Source: JAVVEG01 sp032251455
Lineage (GTDB): Bacteria; Pseudomonadota; Gammaproteobacteria; Pseudomonadales; Pseudohongiellaceae
DNA: 64,000 bases
Assembly (NCBI GenBank): GCA_032251455.1
Contig: JAVVEG010000015.1
Span: 21,014-85,013, forward strand
Reading direction: 5' to 3'
This document shows, piece by piece, positions 7,500 through 16,870 of this stretch; the stretch's first letter is position 1; every line of letters begins with the position of its first letter. A program made the translations under genes and the position numbers. The notes under the pieces are model-generated. The model made no database searches. It had not been told where the DNA came from and was given only the letters and a program-made list of their open reading frames with translations.

Positions 7500-8477
7500 T
7501 CAGGATTGAGTCTGTGTCTGCGCAGCCGTTTCAGGCAAGAACCAGGTATCGGCAATGCACGAGTGGATTGCTGCAATCTCGATCTGCACCTTGTCCAGAA
7601 ACAGCAACAAGCCTTTATCCAGCAGCGCAGGGATATCCGCTGTTTCGATTGCCCGCCGGGCTGCCAGCGCCTGCTTACAGGCTGCCTCGTTGCTGGGCAG
7701 TTTGAGCAGACAGAACTCCAGCCGGACCAGACAGTGCAGAACTGCCCGCGGGAAATTGGCATCCTGCAACAGAAAAGTTACCACATCTTCGGCATTGACC
7801 CGGTCCAGAACATGCTGGCGATACATCTGGTAGGCACTCACTGAGCGCAACACACTCATCCAGATCATATTCTCGTATGGTTCAGGCACCCACTCTTCCT
7901 TACCGGCACCGCTGCTCAAACCGGGCAGCAGGCTGACAGAGCCCACATCCACAATGCGTGTGCCCATGTCGGCCCTCTCCAGATTACGTCCAAGCCGGAT
8001 GAAATTATAGGCACTGTTATGGCTCATCGCACCAGCCAGGGAGCCGGTAAGCTGCTGACAACAGGCAATGATCTGTTGCAATAGCTGGTTGCGCGGGCCG
8101 CGGCTGATACCACGGGAAGCGTTCTCGCGGGTGTAATGGTAGAGATGGTTGATCTGTTCCCAGGCCTCGGCAGGAATTATCTCCCGGGTAGTCCGTGCAT
8201 TCTCCCTGGCCAGCTCCAGCGAGCGCAGTATCGATACCGGGTTCTTGCTGTCGGCCAACAAAAACCGGATAACTGAACGCTCATCCGCAGCCTGGTACTT
8301 GTCAAAAAAATCGGCATCACAACCGGTAATTTCCACCAGAGTATGCCAACCGATACGGGCTCCCCTGGGCAGATCCAGCAACAAGGTTGAATAGACATTC
8401 AGCAGTCGGGCAGAATTTTCCACCCGTTCAAGATAGCGGCTCAGCCAGTACACGCGCTCGGCAACCCGTGACAACAT
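7500..8477 (-). CDS. Alpha-E domain protein (DUF403)
   Basis: This 325-residue, largely alpha-helical protein opens with MLSRVAERVYWLSRYLERVENSA in two overlapping parts, the hallmark start of the alpha-E family. Alpha-E proteins are almost always next to a circularly permuted ATP-grasp and a transglutaminase, and are thought to assist a peptide-ligation or amidation pathway. The biochemical role is unproven. The ATG is 3 bases after the ATP-grasp stop codon, so the two are co-translated. A conserved RLGRNLERADMGTRI block at about residues 160-175 is also family-typical. The last 30 residues are less conserved in appearance. Confidence 0.92.
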   Translation of the reverse strand: MLSRVAERVYWLSRYLERVENSARLLNVYSTLLLDLPRGARIGWHTLVEITGCDADFFDKYQAADERSVIRFLLADSKNPVSILRSLELARENARTTREIIPAEAWEQINHLYHYTRENASRGISRGPRNQLLQQIIACCQQLTGSLAGAMSHNSAYNFIRLGRNLERADMGTRIVDVGSVSLLPGLSSGAGKEEWVPEPYENMIWMSVLRSVSAYQMYRQHVLDRVNAEDVVTFLLQDANFPRAVLHCLVRLEFCLLKLPSNEAACKQALAARRAIETADIPALLDKGLLLFLDKVQIEIAAIHSCIADTWFLPETAAQTQTQS

Positions 8478-8480
8478 CGC

Positions 8481-9932
8481 TCAGCGCCCCCCATCCGAGA
8501 CAATCCAGGTATCCTTGCTGCCACCACCCTGTGAGGAGTTGACCACATAGGACCCTTTCACCATGGCCACCCGGGTCAACCCGCCAGGGGTGACATAAGT
8601 TTGTTTGCCCTGCAGAATAAAGGGGCGCAAATCGATATGGCGGGCTTCGGCTCCGCGCTCCCCCAGTACCGGTGCTGTGGACAGCGCTATCAGGGGCTGC
8701 GCCATATAATTGCGTGGATTGGCTTTTATCTTGCGGGCAAATTCCTCGCGCTCCTTTCTGCTGGCTTGCGGACCCATCAACATCCCGTAACCACCCGATT
8801 CATTGGCAGGTTTCACCACCAGCTTGTCCAGATTGGCCAGCACATGTTTGCGCTGCACCGGATCAAAACAGAGAAAACTGGGTACATTGGGCAGCAAGGG
8901 ATCTTCATCCAGGTAATATTTGATCATCTGTGGGACATAGGTATAGATGACCTTGTCATCCGCCACCCCCGCACCCGGCGCATTGACCAGGGCCACCTTG
9001 CCCTTGAGCCAGGCCCGCATCAGACCTGGCACCCCAAGCACGGAGTCGGGATCAAAAACCTCCGGATCCAGAAACAGGTCATCGATGCGGCGGTAAATGA
9101 CATCGACCCGTTCCAATCCATTGATGGTGCGCATATAGACGCAATCATCATTTTCCACCACCAGGTCACTGCCCTCGACCAGTTCCACGCCCATCTGCTG
9201 GGCGAGGAAAGAGTGCTCAAAATAAGCTGAGTTATAAATGCCAGGCGTCAGGACGACCACTTCCGGATAATCCTGGGGTCGTGGTGACATCGCTGCCAGC
9301 ATGTCAAACAACTGCGACGGGTATTCCGTGATGGGCTGGATGTCATAATTCTCGAACAACTCTGGAAACACCCGCTTGGTAACCTGGCGGTTTTCCAGCA
9401 TATAGGACACGCCGGAAGGAACCCGCAGATTATCCTCCAGCACATAGAACCGGCCATCTCGGTCCCGAATCAGATCCGTGCCACAGATATTTGCCCAGAC
9501 ATTGAACGCCGGGTTCATGCCGATGCATTCCTTGCGAAAATTGACCGAATCAGCCAACAGAGCAGCAGGAACTACCCCGTCTTTGAGAATCTGTTGTTTG
9601 TTGTAAATGTCATTGATGAAACAATTGAGCGCCCGCAGCCGCTGCTCAAGTCCCTTGCTTGTTTGTTGCCATTGTGTTTCGCTGATGATCCGGGGAATAA
9701 TGTCAAAAGGCCATTCCCGGTCGATGTTGCCGGCTTCACTGTAGACGGTGAAGGAAATGCCCATGGTCTTGATGGCGAGTTCGGCGGCGGCTTTGCGTTG
9801 TTGCAGTTCTTCACTGGTGAGCGAGGCCAGATAGCGGGCAAGAATGCGAGCAGGTTTTCGGGGATAACCCGGCGAACTGATAAGCTCATCGAAAAATTCG
9901 CCGAGCTGATAGGACTTCCAGTCAATACGCAT
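8481..9932 (-). CDS. Circularly permuted ATP-grasp protein of the alpha-E/transglutaminase cluster
   Basis: The predicted product is a circularly permuted ATP-grasp enzyme (DUF404/DUF407 type) of about 483 residues. Recognisable family segments are FYVLEDNLRVPSGVSYML, VVVLTPGIYNSAYFEHSFLA, YRRIDDLFLDPE, KVALVNAPGAGVADDK and KLVVKPANESGGYGML. The last is the nucleotide-binding Lys/Gly loop. In the family it is predicted to form amide bonds using ATP, perhaps making a peptide tag or small metabolite handled by the transglutaminase and Anbu. I chose MRIDWKSYQ as start because the upstream extension (to 9971) has a TTG start and would overlap the divergent transglutaminase gene. No clear Shine-Dalgarno sequence is seen. 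Confidence 0.9.
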   Translation of the reverse strand: MRIDWKSYQLGEFFDELISSPGYPRKPARILARYLASLTSEELQQRKAAAELAIKTMGISFTVYSEAGNIDREWPFDIIPRIISETQWQQTSKGLEQRLRALNCFINDIYNKQQILKDGVVPAALLADSVNFRKECIGMNPAFNVWANICGTDLIRDRDGRFYVLEDNLRVPSGVSYMLENRQVTKRVFPELFENYDIQPITEYPSQLFDMLAAMSPRPQDYPEVVVLTPGIYNSAYFEHSFLAQQMGVELVEGSDLVVENDDCVYMRTINGLERVDVIYRRIDDLFLDPEVFDPDSVLGVPGLMRAWLKGKVALVNAPGAGVADDKVIYTYVPQMIKYYLDEDPLLPNVPSFLCFDPVQRKHVLANLDKLVVKPANESGGYGMLMGPQASRKEREEFARKIKANPRNYMAQPLIALSTAPVLGERGAEARHIDLRPFILQGKQTYVTPGGLTRVAMVKGSYVVNSSQGGGSKDTWIVSDGGR

Positions 9933-9952
9933 ATTGGAGCTTACATTACCCC

Positions 9953-12900
9953 ATGGCCATACAAGTAGCAATACACCACGAGACCCGTTATCACTTTGAT
10001 CGTCTGGTGCAGGTCATGCCTCACCTGGTGAGATTGCGACCGGCACCCCATTGCCGCACTCCCATTTCTGCCTATTCCTTGCTGGTGGAACCCAAAGACC
10101 ATTTCATCAACTGGCAGCAAGATCCGTTTTCCAATCACCTGGCCCGACTGGTGTTTCCGGAAAAAACCAAAGAACTGATCATCCGGGTAGAGCTGCTGGC
10201 TGATATGACCGTAATCAACCCCTTCGATTTTTTCCTGGAGGAAAGTGCCGAATTTTTCCCGTTCCAATACGACCCTCAACTGGCACGAGATCTGGCACCT
10301 TACCTGGAAATCAAGGACGACAGTCCTGAGCTCAGAGCCTGGGTAAAGGCTGCCGATGCCAGCAAACAAGCACTGGTGAATTTTCTGGTCAATGAAAATG
10401 CGCGCACCCAGCATGTCGTCAATTATGTCATCCGCATGGAGCCCGGAGTCCAGACTCCCGCCGAAACCCTGCAAAGCCAATACGGTTCCTGCCGTGACAG
10501 CGCCTGGCTGATGGTACAGACTCTCAGGCACCTGGGGTTGGCTGCCCGCTTTGCTTCCGGTTATCTGGTGCAACTGGCTACCGACATCAAGGCCATAGAT
10601 GGTCCTTCTGGCCCGGAAGAAGACTTCACCGATCTGCACGCCTGGGTGGAAGTCTTTGTTCCCGGCGCTGGCTGGATAGGACTGGACCCGACTTCCGGTC
10701 TGTTCGCCTCGGAAGGGCATATCCCCCTGGCCTGCACCCCCGACCCGGTCAGCGCGGCACCGATAACTGGCTCCACCGAAGTCTGCCAGGTCAGTTTTGA
10801 GCACCTGAACAAGGTCACCCGCTTTCATGAAGACCCACGCGTAAGCAAACCCTATACCCCCTTGCAGTGGCAGCAGATCGACAAACTGGGCCAGCACATA
10901 GACCAGGATCTGGACAAACAGGATGTGCGCCTGACCATGGGCGGCGAACCGACATTCGTCTCCAGCGAAGACATGGAAGGTGCCGAGTGGAACACTGCTG
11001 CGCTGGGCGAAGACAAACGCCGGCTGGCTGGCGAACTGCTGCACCGGCTGAAAACCCATTTCGGCAGTGATGGCCTGTTGCATCATGGCCAGGGCAAGTG
11101 GTATCCCGGAGAACCCCTGCCACGCTGGGCACTGGGTCTGTTCTGGCGCACCGATCGCAAACCACTCTGGCACGAACCCGCTCTGCTCGCCAATGATCGC
11201 CTTCCAGGCAAGTCGACCACGGCTCAGGCCGAAGCCTTGATCCGCCAGATTGCCGACAGGCTGGAGCTGGATCAGTCTTTCATTGTCACTGCCTATGAAA
11301 ACAAATCCCATTACGAGAATCTGGCCGCAGAACTCCCGGAAAACCTGTCCGTGACAGACAATGCCATCAAGGATCCTCTGGAACGGGAACGCCTGAAAAA
11401 GGTTTTCGCCCAGGGTCTGGACAAGGCTATCGGTTTTGTCCTGCCGCTGGGCTGGGAAGAGCAGGGCTCCGAGCCGGGTTGGCGCAGCAGTCGCTGGAGC
11501 TTCCGCGAAGAGGTCATGCATCTGCTGCCCGGTGATTCGGCCATGGGTTATCGCCTGCCCCTGGACAGCCTGCCCTGGGAGGANNNNNNNNNNNNNNNNN
11601 NNNNNNNNNNNNNNNNNNNNNNNNNNNNNNNNNNNNNNNNNNNNNNNNNNNNNNNNNNNNNNNNNNNNNNNNNNNNNNNNNNNGGAAGCCCGGCATATCC
11701 TGCACACAGCCCTTGGTACCGAAATCCGCCAGGGTCGGCTGCATGTTTTTCTGCCACCCTTGCTGCTACTGGAACATTTCGTGATCCTGCTGGCTGCCAT
11801 CGAAGCCAGTGCTGCGGACCTGCAGTGCCCGGTCATTCTGGAAGGTTACGAACCACCCCGGGATCCTCGCCTGAAAAAACTGATGATCACGCCCGACCCA
11901 GGTGTCATAGAGGTCAATATCCACCCGGCCGCCAACTGGGCAGAACTCAAGGGGATCATTGAACCGCTGTATGACATCGCCCGTCAGATCAAACTGAGCA
12001 CAGAGAAATTCAACCTCGATGGCAAACATACCGGAACAGGCGGCGGCAACCATGTCACCCTTGGCGCCGCCAGTCCTGAACACAGCCCTTTCCTGCGGCG
12101 TCCGGACCTGCTCGGCAGTCTGCTGCGCTACTGGCAGAATCATCCCAGCCTGTCGTATCTGTTTTCGGGTCAGTTCATCGGTCCTACCAGCCAGGCGCCG
12201 CGGGTGGATGAGGCCCGTGATGACAATCTGTACGAACTGGAGATTGCCCTGCAGCAACTGGCCAAAGCCGGGCCAGGCCAGCCCTGGCTGGTTGACCGCA
12301 TTCTGCGTAATTTTCTGGTGGACCTGACCGGCAATACTCACCGCGCTGAATTCTGTATCGACAAGCTCTATTCTCCGGACAGCAGTACCGGCCGCCTTGG
12401 CCTGGTGGAATTCCGCAACTTCGAGATGCCACCGCACTGGCAGATGAGCGCGGTTCAGGCCTTGCTGCTGCGGGCCCTGGTTGCCGGCTTCTGGCGCAAA
12501 CCCTATACCCGCCCACTGATCAACTGGGGTACACAGTTGCATGACCGTTTCATGTTGCCGCATTTTGTCTGGGAAGACCTGCGCCAGATCTGCGCCGATC
12601 TCAAGGACCTGGGCTACCCTTTCAAGCTGGAATGGTTCGATGCCTTTCAGGAGTTTCGTTTCCCGCATTACGGCAATATTCATGTTGCCGGGATCGAACT
12701 GGATCTGCATGCAGCCATCGAGCCCTGGCATGTTCTGGGTGAGGAGTCCTCCGCGCAAGGGACCTCGCGTTATGTCGACTCCTCGGTAGAACGTCTGCAG
12801 GTGCGAGTACGCAATATGAGCGGTGAGCGTTTCATCGTCTGTTGCAATGGCCGCAAACTGCCATTGCGCAGCACGGGAGTCGGTGGGGAATTTGTTGCCG

Positions 12901-13208
12901 GCATCCGCTTCAAGGCCTGGGCCCCCTGGTCAGCCCTGCACCCCACCATCAAGGTACAGGCTCCGTTGCGGATCGACATTGTAGATACCTACCGGCAACG
13001 CTCTCTGGGTGGTTGCACCTACCATGTCTCGCATCCAGGTGGCCGCAACTACGACACCTTTCCGGTCAATGCCAACGAGGCTGAAGCACGCCGCGTGGCC
13101 CGCTTCTGGGCTCTGGGACATACCCAGGGCCGCTTCCGCTATCAGCTGAGTGAACCGCATCCCCTGAAACCCTATACTCTTGATCTCAGGTATCTTGATC
13201 AATCCTGA
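9953..13208 (+). CDS. Transglutaminase-like protein fused to DUF2126, interrupted by an assembly gap
   Basis: One gene is split by 100 N at 11584-11683. Upstream of the gap the frame starts at ATG 9953, and downstream it resumes in a different arithmetic frame, which is meaningless because the gap length is arbitrary. The N-terminal part has a beta-rich domain and a transglutaminase core with Cys180 (GSCRDSAW), His229 (DLHAWVE) and Asp245 (LDPTSG) as catalytic triad. From about residue 300 to the end lies DUF2126, seen for example as LTMGGEPTFVS, GGGNHVTLG and the C-terminal NANEAEARRVARF. About 543 + 508 residues are visible, close to the roughly 1100 of the family, so little is missing. Its ATG lies only 20 bases from the divergent ATP-grasp start. 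Confidence 0.92.
11584..11683. other. Assembly gap (100 N) inside the transglutaminase-DUF2126 gene
   Basis: The gap is exactly 100 N, a conventional placeholder for unknown length. The coding frames on either side belong to one protein. Confidence 0.97.
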
Positions 13209-13213
13209 ATCCG

Positions 13214-14095
13214 CTAACTTGCCCTGCGCAAGGCTTCTATTCGTGCACTCAGCGGAGGATGGGTCATGAACAGTTTGGACAGGGTATCCCTGGCCTTGTT
13301 GTTGATGCCAAACGCAACCAGTTCATCCGGCAGGGCGGTGGGCTGACCACGCTGCAGGCGCTCCAGGGCTGCGATCATATTCTGTTTGCCAGCCAGACTG
13401 GCACCACCGGCATCTGCCCGGTATTCACGCTGCCGACTGAACCACATGACAATGATCGAGGCCAGTATCCCCAACACAAACTGGGCCAGCAAGGAGCTTA
13501 TCCAGAAGGCCGGCCCGTGACCACGCTCGGTCTTGAACACCACCCGGTCTACAACATGGCCGATAACCCGCGACAGGAAAATAACAAAGGTATTCACCAC
13601 GCCCTGTATCAAGGCCAGGGTTACCATGTCTCCGTTGGCAACATGGCTGATTTCATGCGCCAGCACCGCCTCTGCTTCCTGCTTGGTCATGGTATTGAGC
13701 AAGCCTCTGCTGACTGCCACCAGAGAACTGTTCCTGGTGGCCCCGGTCGCAAAGGCATTGACTTCCGGTGACTCAAACACAGCCACCTCGGGCATGGCTA
13801 TGCCAGCCCGTTGCGACTGGGCCCGTACCGTGACCAGCAACCATTGCTCGGTGCTGTTGGCTGGTTCGGTGATTACCCTGGCACCAGTGGAGCGCTTGGC
13901 CATCCATTTGGACAGGGCCAGCGAGATGAAGGAGCCTCCAAAACCAATGACGGCGGAGAAAACCAGCAGACTGTCAAGATCCAGCCCACTGCCCTGAGCA
14001 TCCAGAATACTGTCCACTCCCAGAATACGCAAAGTGATGCTCAGAACCAGCAAAATTGCAATATTTGTCATCAAAAACAGAGCGATGCGTTTCAT
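13214..14095 (-). CDS. htpX: HtpX membrane zinc metallopeptidase (M48)
   Basis: This 293-residue protein is the same length as E. coli HtpX. Two N-terminal membrane helices (about residues 4-25 and 42-62) precede the zinc motif HEISH with His147, Glu148 and His151, and further hydrophobic helices lie near residues 157-177 and 190-215. HtpX degrades misfolded inner-membrane proteins together with FtsH, with its active site facing the cytoplasm. It is the last gene of a same-strand run acnA-fumC-DUF1704-htpX, 23 bases after the DUF1704 stop codon, and may be co-transcribed. The stop codon faces the transglutaminase gene with five bases between them. Confidence 0.95.
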   Translation of the reverse strand: MKRIALFLMTNIAILLVLSITLRILGVDSILDAQGSGLDLDSLLVFSAVIGFGGSFISLALSKWMAKRSTGARVITEPANSTEQWLLVTVRAQSQRAGIAMPEVAVFESPEVNAFATGATRNSSLVAVSRGLLNTMTKQEAEAVLAHEISHVANGDMVTLALIQGVVNTFVIFLSRVIGHVVDRVVFKTERGHGPAFWISSLLAQFVLGILASIIVMWFSRQREYRADAGGASLAGKQNMIAALERLQRGQPTALPDELVAFGINNKARDTLSKLFMTHPPLSARIEALRRAS

Positions 14096-14118
14096 CTATC
14101 TACTTCCCGAAAAAGCTG

Positions 14119-15459
14119 TTAATCAGCGTTTGTAGTATCAATCACGTTCTCGTATAGCGGTGCAGTCTTCGGCATGGTCTTGAACAGCTTGTCGAAATGC
14201 TTCTGCACCCGCCCCATATTGATTACCGAGATGCCGGAAGCAAAACCAAACCACACATACAAGCCATTCAAATCCCTGAACATCGAGGGAATATATTGGG
14301 GGCCGATTATGGTTCCTTCAAGATAGTGTTCATACAGAATTGGAATATCATCCAGGGTCACCTTGCCCACAAACAGCATTGGCAGTATCTCCGGCACACC
14401 GGAGTTGATGGCACTGCGAATGAAATTGACATTCTCCACGAAACCGCGCAGGTAGGAAATATCCTTGGTAAACACCGAACCTCCGCGCAGCGTACCCCCG
14501 CGAAAAACGCGCTGAGTGATTCGGTAACTGTCTTTTGCCGGCAGGCCGCGATCCTTGAAAAAACGAAACACTTCAATAAAATCAGCACCCTGCTCTGCCA
14601 TATCCACAGCCACCACCCGGTCACTGACTTTCAGGGCCCGTTGTGGATAGGAGCTGAAGGTCAGGGTTTCCATCAACACCGCCAGGCCTTCCTGGCAAGC
14701 GGTCACCCGGGGCGAACCCACGCTGAGCCAACTGGCCCAGGGCTGACGACGCCCGTTCAGGGTAGTACCCACGTGCACCCAGCCCTCATGCACTTCCAGC
14801 ACCTGCAGATCAAATGTAGAAAAATCGGCGTCCTGATTGATCTTGATATAGTCGCCGCCCGCAGCGGCATCGGACACGATACCGTCGCTGAGGATTACCC
14901 GCAGGGCATCATCCGGGAAAAAGGACGTCAGGCGCTGGCGCAGAATGTCAACGGCAGCCTCGGCGCCAATGGTCTTGCCGTAGGGACGGTTCAGATGCTC
15001 GGCTGCCGGCAGTGAAAAGATATGACAAAGCCGTTCACCCAGTTGCCGCAGGGTCTTGCGATCACCGCGCAAATGGTCCCGGGCCGAACCGTAGAGCCGA
15101 CGGCTGAACTGACCAAATTCCTGGGTACCCCGATAACTGAGCAGTTCGATAACCAGCAAGTACTGGTCGATGGTATTCAGCAAAATAACGCCCAGACCGT
15201 CATGACTGCCAAGCTGTCGTTTCACATCCCGGCGCAGACTCTTGAAATTGTCACGCAGCAGAGCCGGATCAAAGCCCAATGGCTGACGCTGATAGAAATC
15301 CAGATCGGCGGCGGGCATCCGGCTGCCGTCACTGGCCAGAAAGCGGTGCTCCAGTGAGGACGGCCACTTGATGGCGTCGAGAATGCGAATCGGCCGCTGC
15401 AGCGCCAGCAGGCGATCCGAGAGAGATTTTATCTGCAGTTGGTACTCGGTATGGCTCAT
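14119..15459 (-). CDS. DUF1704 (QEGLA-motif) metallopeptidase-like protein
   Basis: This 446-residue protein is of the family annotated as flavohemoglobin expression-modulating QEGLA motif protein. The name-giving QEGLA is at residues 256-260. Upstream, HEGWVH (224-229) is an HExxxH arrangement, the zinc-binding pattern of the eukaryotic tubulin-tail peptidase MATCAP, which also belongs to DUF1704. The bacterial members are therefore probably zinc carboxypeptidases with unknown substrates, with QEGLA Glu as a likely third ligand. The start MSHTEYQ is chosen for its AGGCAGGAT Shine-Dalgarno sequence 5 bases upstream. A longer reading frame to 15519 would overlap fumC. It sits 13 bases after the fumC stop, in the same operon. 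Confidence 0.88.
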   Translation of the reverse strand: MSHTEYQLQIKSLSDRLLALQRPIRILDAIKWPSSLEHRFLASDGSRMPAADLDFYQRQPLGFDPALLRDNFKSLRRDVKRQLGSHDGLGVILLNTIDQYLLVIELLSYRGTQEFGQFSRRLYGSARDHLRGDRKTLRQLGERLCHIFSLPAAEHLNRPYGKTIGAEAAVDILRQRLTSFFPDDALRVILSDGIVSDAAAGGDYIKINQDADFSTFDLQVLEVHEGWVHVGTTLNGRRQPWASWLSVGSPRVTACQEGLAVLMETLTFSSYPQRALKVSDRVVAVDMAEQGADFIEVFRFFKDRGLPAKDSYRITQRVFRGGTLRGGSVFTKDISYLRGFVENVNFIRSAINSGVPEILPMLFVGKVTLDDIPILYEHYLEGTIIGPQYIPSMFRDLNGLYVWFGFASGISVINMGRVQKHFDKLFKTMPKTAPLYENVIDTTNAD

Positions 15460-15472
15460 ATCCTGCCTGGTT

Positions 15473-16870
15473 TCAGCGCCTGGGTTCCAGCATTGCCGCT
15501 GGATCCACCGCTGCATCAAACGCCTCTGCGGTCATCACCTGCAGGGCCAGCGCTGCCTCACGGAGGCTGCAATCGTGTTGGTCTGCATAGTGGGCCACCT
15601 CGGCAGCCTTGGCGTAACCGATGTGGGGAGTGAGTGCCGTCACCAGCATCAGTGAACGCTGCACATAATACTGCAACTGCTCCCGATTGGCTTGCAGTTC
15701 CTGCAGACAATGCTGATCGAAACTGCTCATGGCATCTGCCAGCAGTTCAATCGACTCCAGTACCCGCATCAGGATCAGGGGTTTGAAGACATTGAGTTGA
15801 AACTGCCCCTGGCTGCCCGCCATGTTGACCGCCGTCGCATTTCCCATCACCTGCACACAGACCATGGTCAGCGCCTCTACCTGGGTCGGATTGACCTTGC
15901 CCGGCATGATGGAGCTGCCCGGCTCGTTTGCCGGCACCCGGATCTCGGCCAGTCCGCAGCGTGGCCCACTGTTCATCAGTCGGATGTCGCTGGCCATCTT
16001 GAACAGGGCGCTGGCCAGCCCAGTCAGGCGAGCCTGCAGGTCGAGCAGGGCATCGTGTGCAGCCAGCGCCATGAAATGATTCCCGGTAGGACGAAAATCC
16101 AGGCCACTCAAGTCCGCTATCTGTCGGCATACCTGCTGCGCCCATTGCGGATGGGTATTCAGCCCGGTACCCACTGCGCTGCCACCGATGGCCAGTGCCA
16201 GCACGTTTGGCATCACCGCCTCCAACTGTGTCCGGGCATACTCCAGTTGTGCCTGAAAGGCTGCAAACTCCTGGCCCAGGGTGACAGGTGTCGCATCCAT
16301 CATGTGGGTGCGCCCGGATTTGATGCAGTCGGCAAATTCCTGCTGCTTCACACCCAGGCTGTTTACAAGCCCTGTCAGTGCCGGCAGCAAGGCATTGGTC
16401 ATGCGCTGGGCGCAGCAGACATGCATGGCCGTCGGGAAGACATCGTTGGATGACTGCGACAGATTGACATGATCATTCGGATGCAGGGGCGTGTACTCGC
16501 CCCGTGGTTTACCGGCCAGTTCATTGCCGCGATTGGCAATCACCTCGTTCAGGTTCATGTTGGTCTGGGTGCCACTTCCGGTCTGCCAGACCGACAGTGG
16601 AAACTGATCATCATGTTGGCCCTGCAGGATTTCCTCGCAAACGCAGCAGATCAGTTCTGTTCGCTGTTTGTCCAGCTTGTCGAGCTGGTGATTGCCCAGC
16701 GCAGCCGCTTGCTTGACCAGTGCCAGTGCGCGGATGAAAGACAGAGGAAAGCGTTGCTCACCAATGCGGAAATTTTCCAGTGAACGCTGTGTCTGCGCAC
16801 CCCAGAGTGCCGACTTTGGCACCTTGACATGGCCCAGGCTATCCTGCTCTTTACGCCAGTTCTCACTCAA
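15473..16870 (-). CDS. fumC: Class II fumarate hydratase
   Basis: This 465-residue iron-independent fumarase interconverts fumarate and L-malate in the TCA cycle. The superfamily signature GSSIMPGKVNP lies near residue 317. The SGRTHMMDATPVTLGQE segment (about 185-201) and the TGSGTQTNMNLNEV segment (about 97-110) contribute to the active site. Length matches E. coli FumC (467). Its start overlaps the end of acnA by 8 bases, indicating translational coupling. Pairing an iron-free fumarase with aconitase A, the more oxidation-stable aconitase, suggests an oxidative-stress or iron-limitation module, although this is inference from enzyme types. Confidence 0.96.
   Translation of the reverse strand: MSENWRKEQDSLGHVKVPKSALWGAQTQRSLENFRIGEQRFPLSFIRALALVKQAAALGNHQLDKLDKQRTELICCVCEEILQGQHDDQFPLSVWQTGSGTQTNMNLNEVIANRGNELAGKPRGEYTPLHPNDHVNLSQSSNDVFPTAMHVCCAQRMTNALLPALTGLVNSLGVKQQEFADCIKSGRTHMMDATPVTLGQEFAAFQAQLEYARTQLEAVMPNVLALAIGGSAVGTGLNTHPQWAQQVCRQIADLSGLDFRPTGNHFMALAAHDALLDLQARLTGLASALFKMASDIRLMNSGPRCGLAEIRVPANEPGSSIMPGKVNPTQVEALTMVCVQVMGNATAVNMAGSQGQFQLNVFKPLILMRVLESIELLADAMSSFDQHCLQELQANREQLQYYVQRSLMLVTALTPHIGYAKAAEVAHYADQHDCSLREAALALQVMTAEAFDAAVDPAAMLEPRR

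Noticed and set aside
9941..11836. A 631-codon open frame on the minus strand across the transglutaminase gene
   Set aside because: It is antisense to a well-supported domain protein, crosses an N gap, and its translation shows no family pattern.
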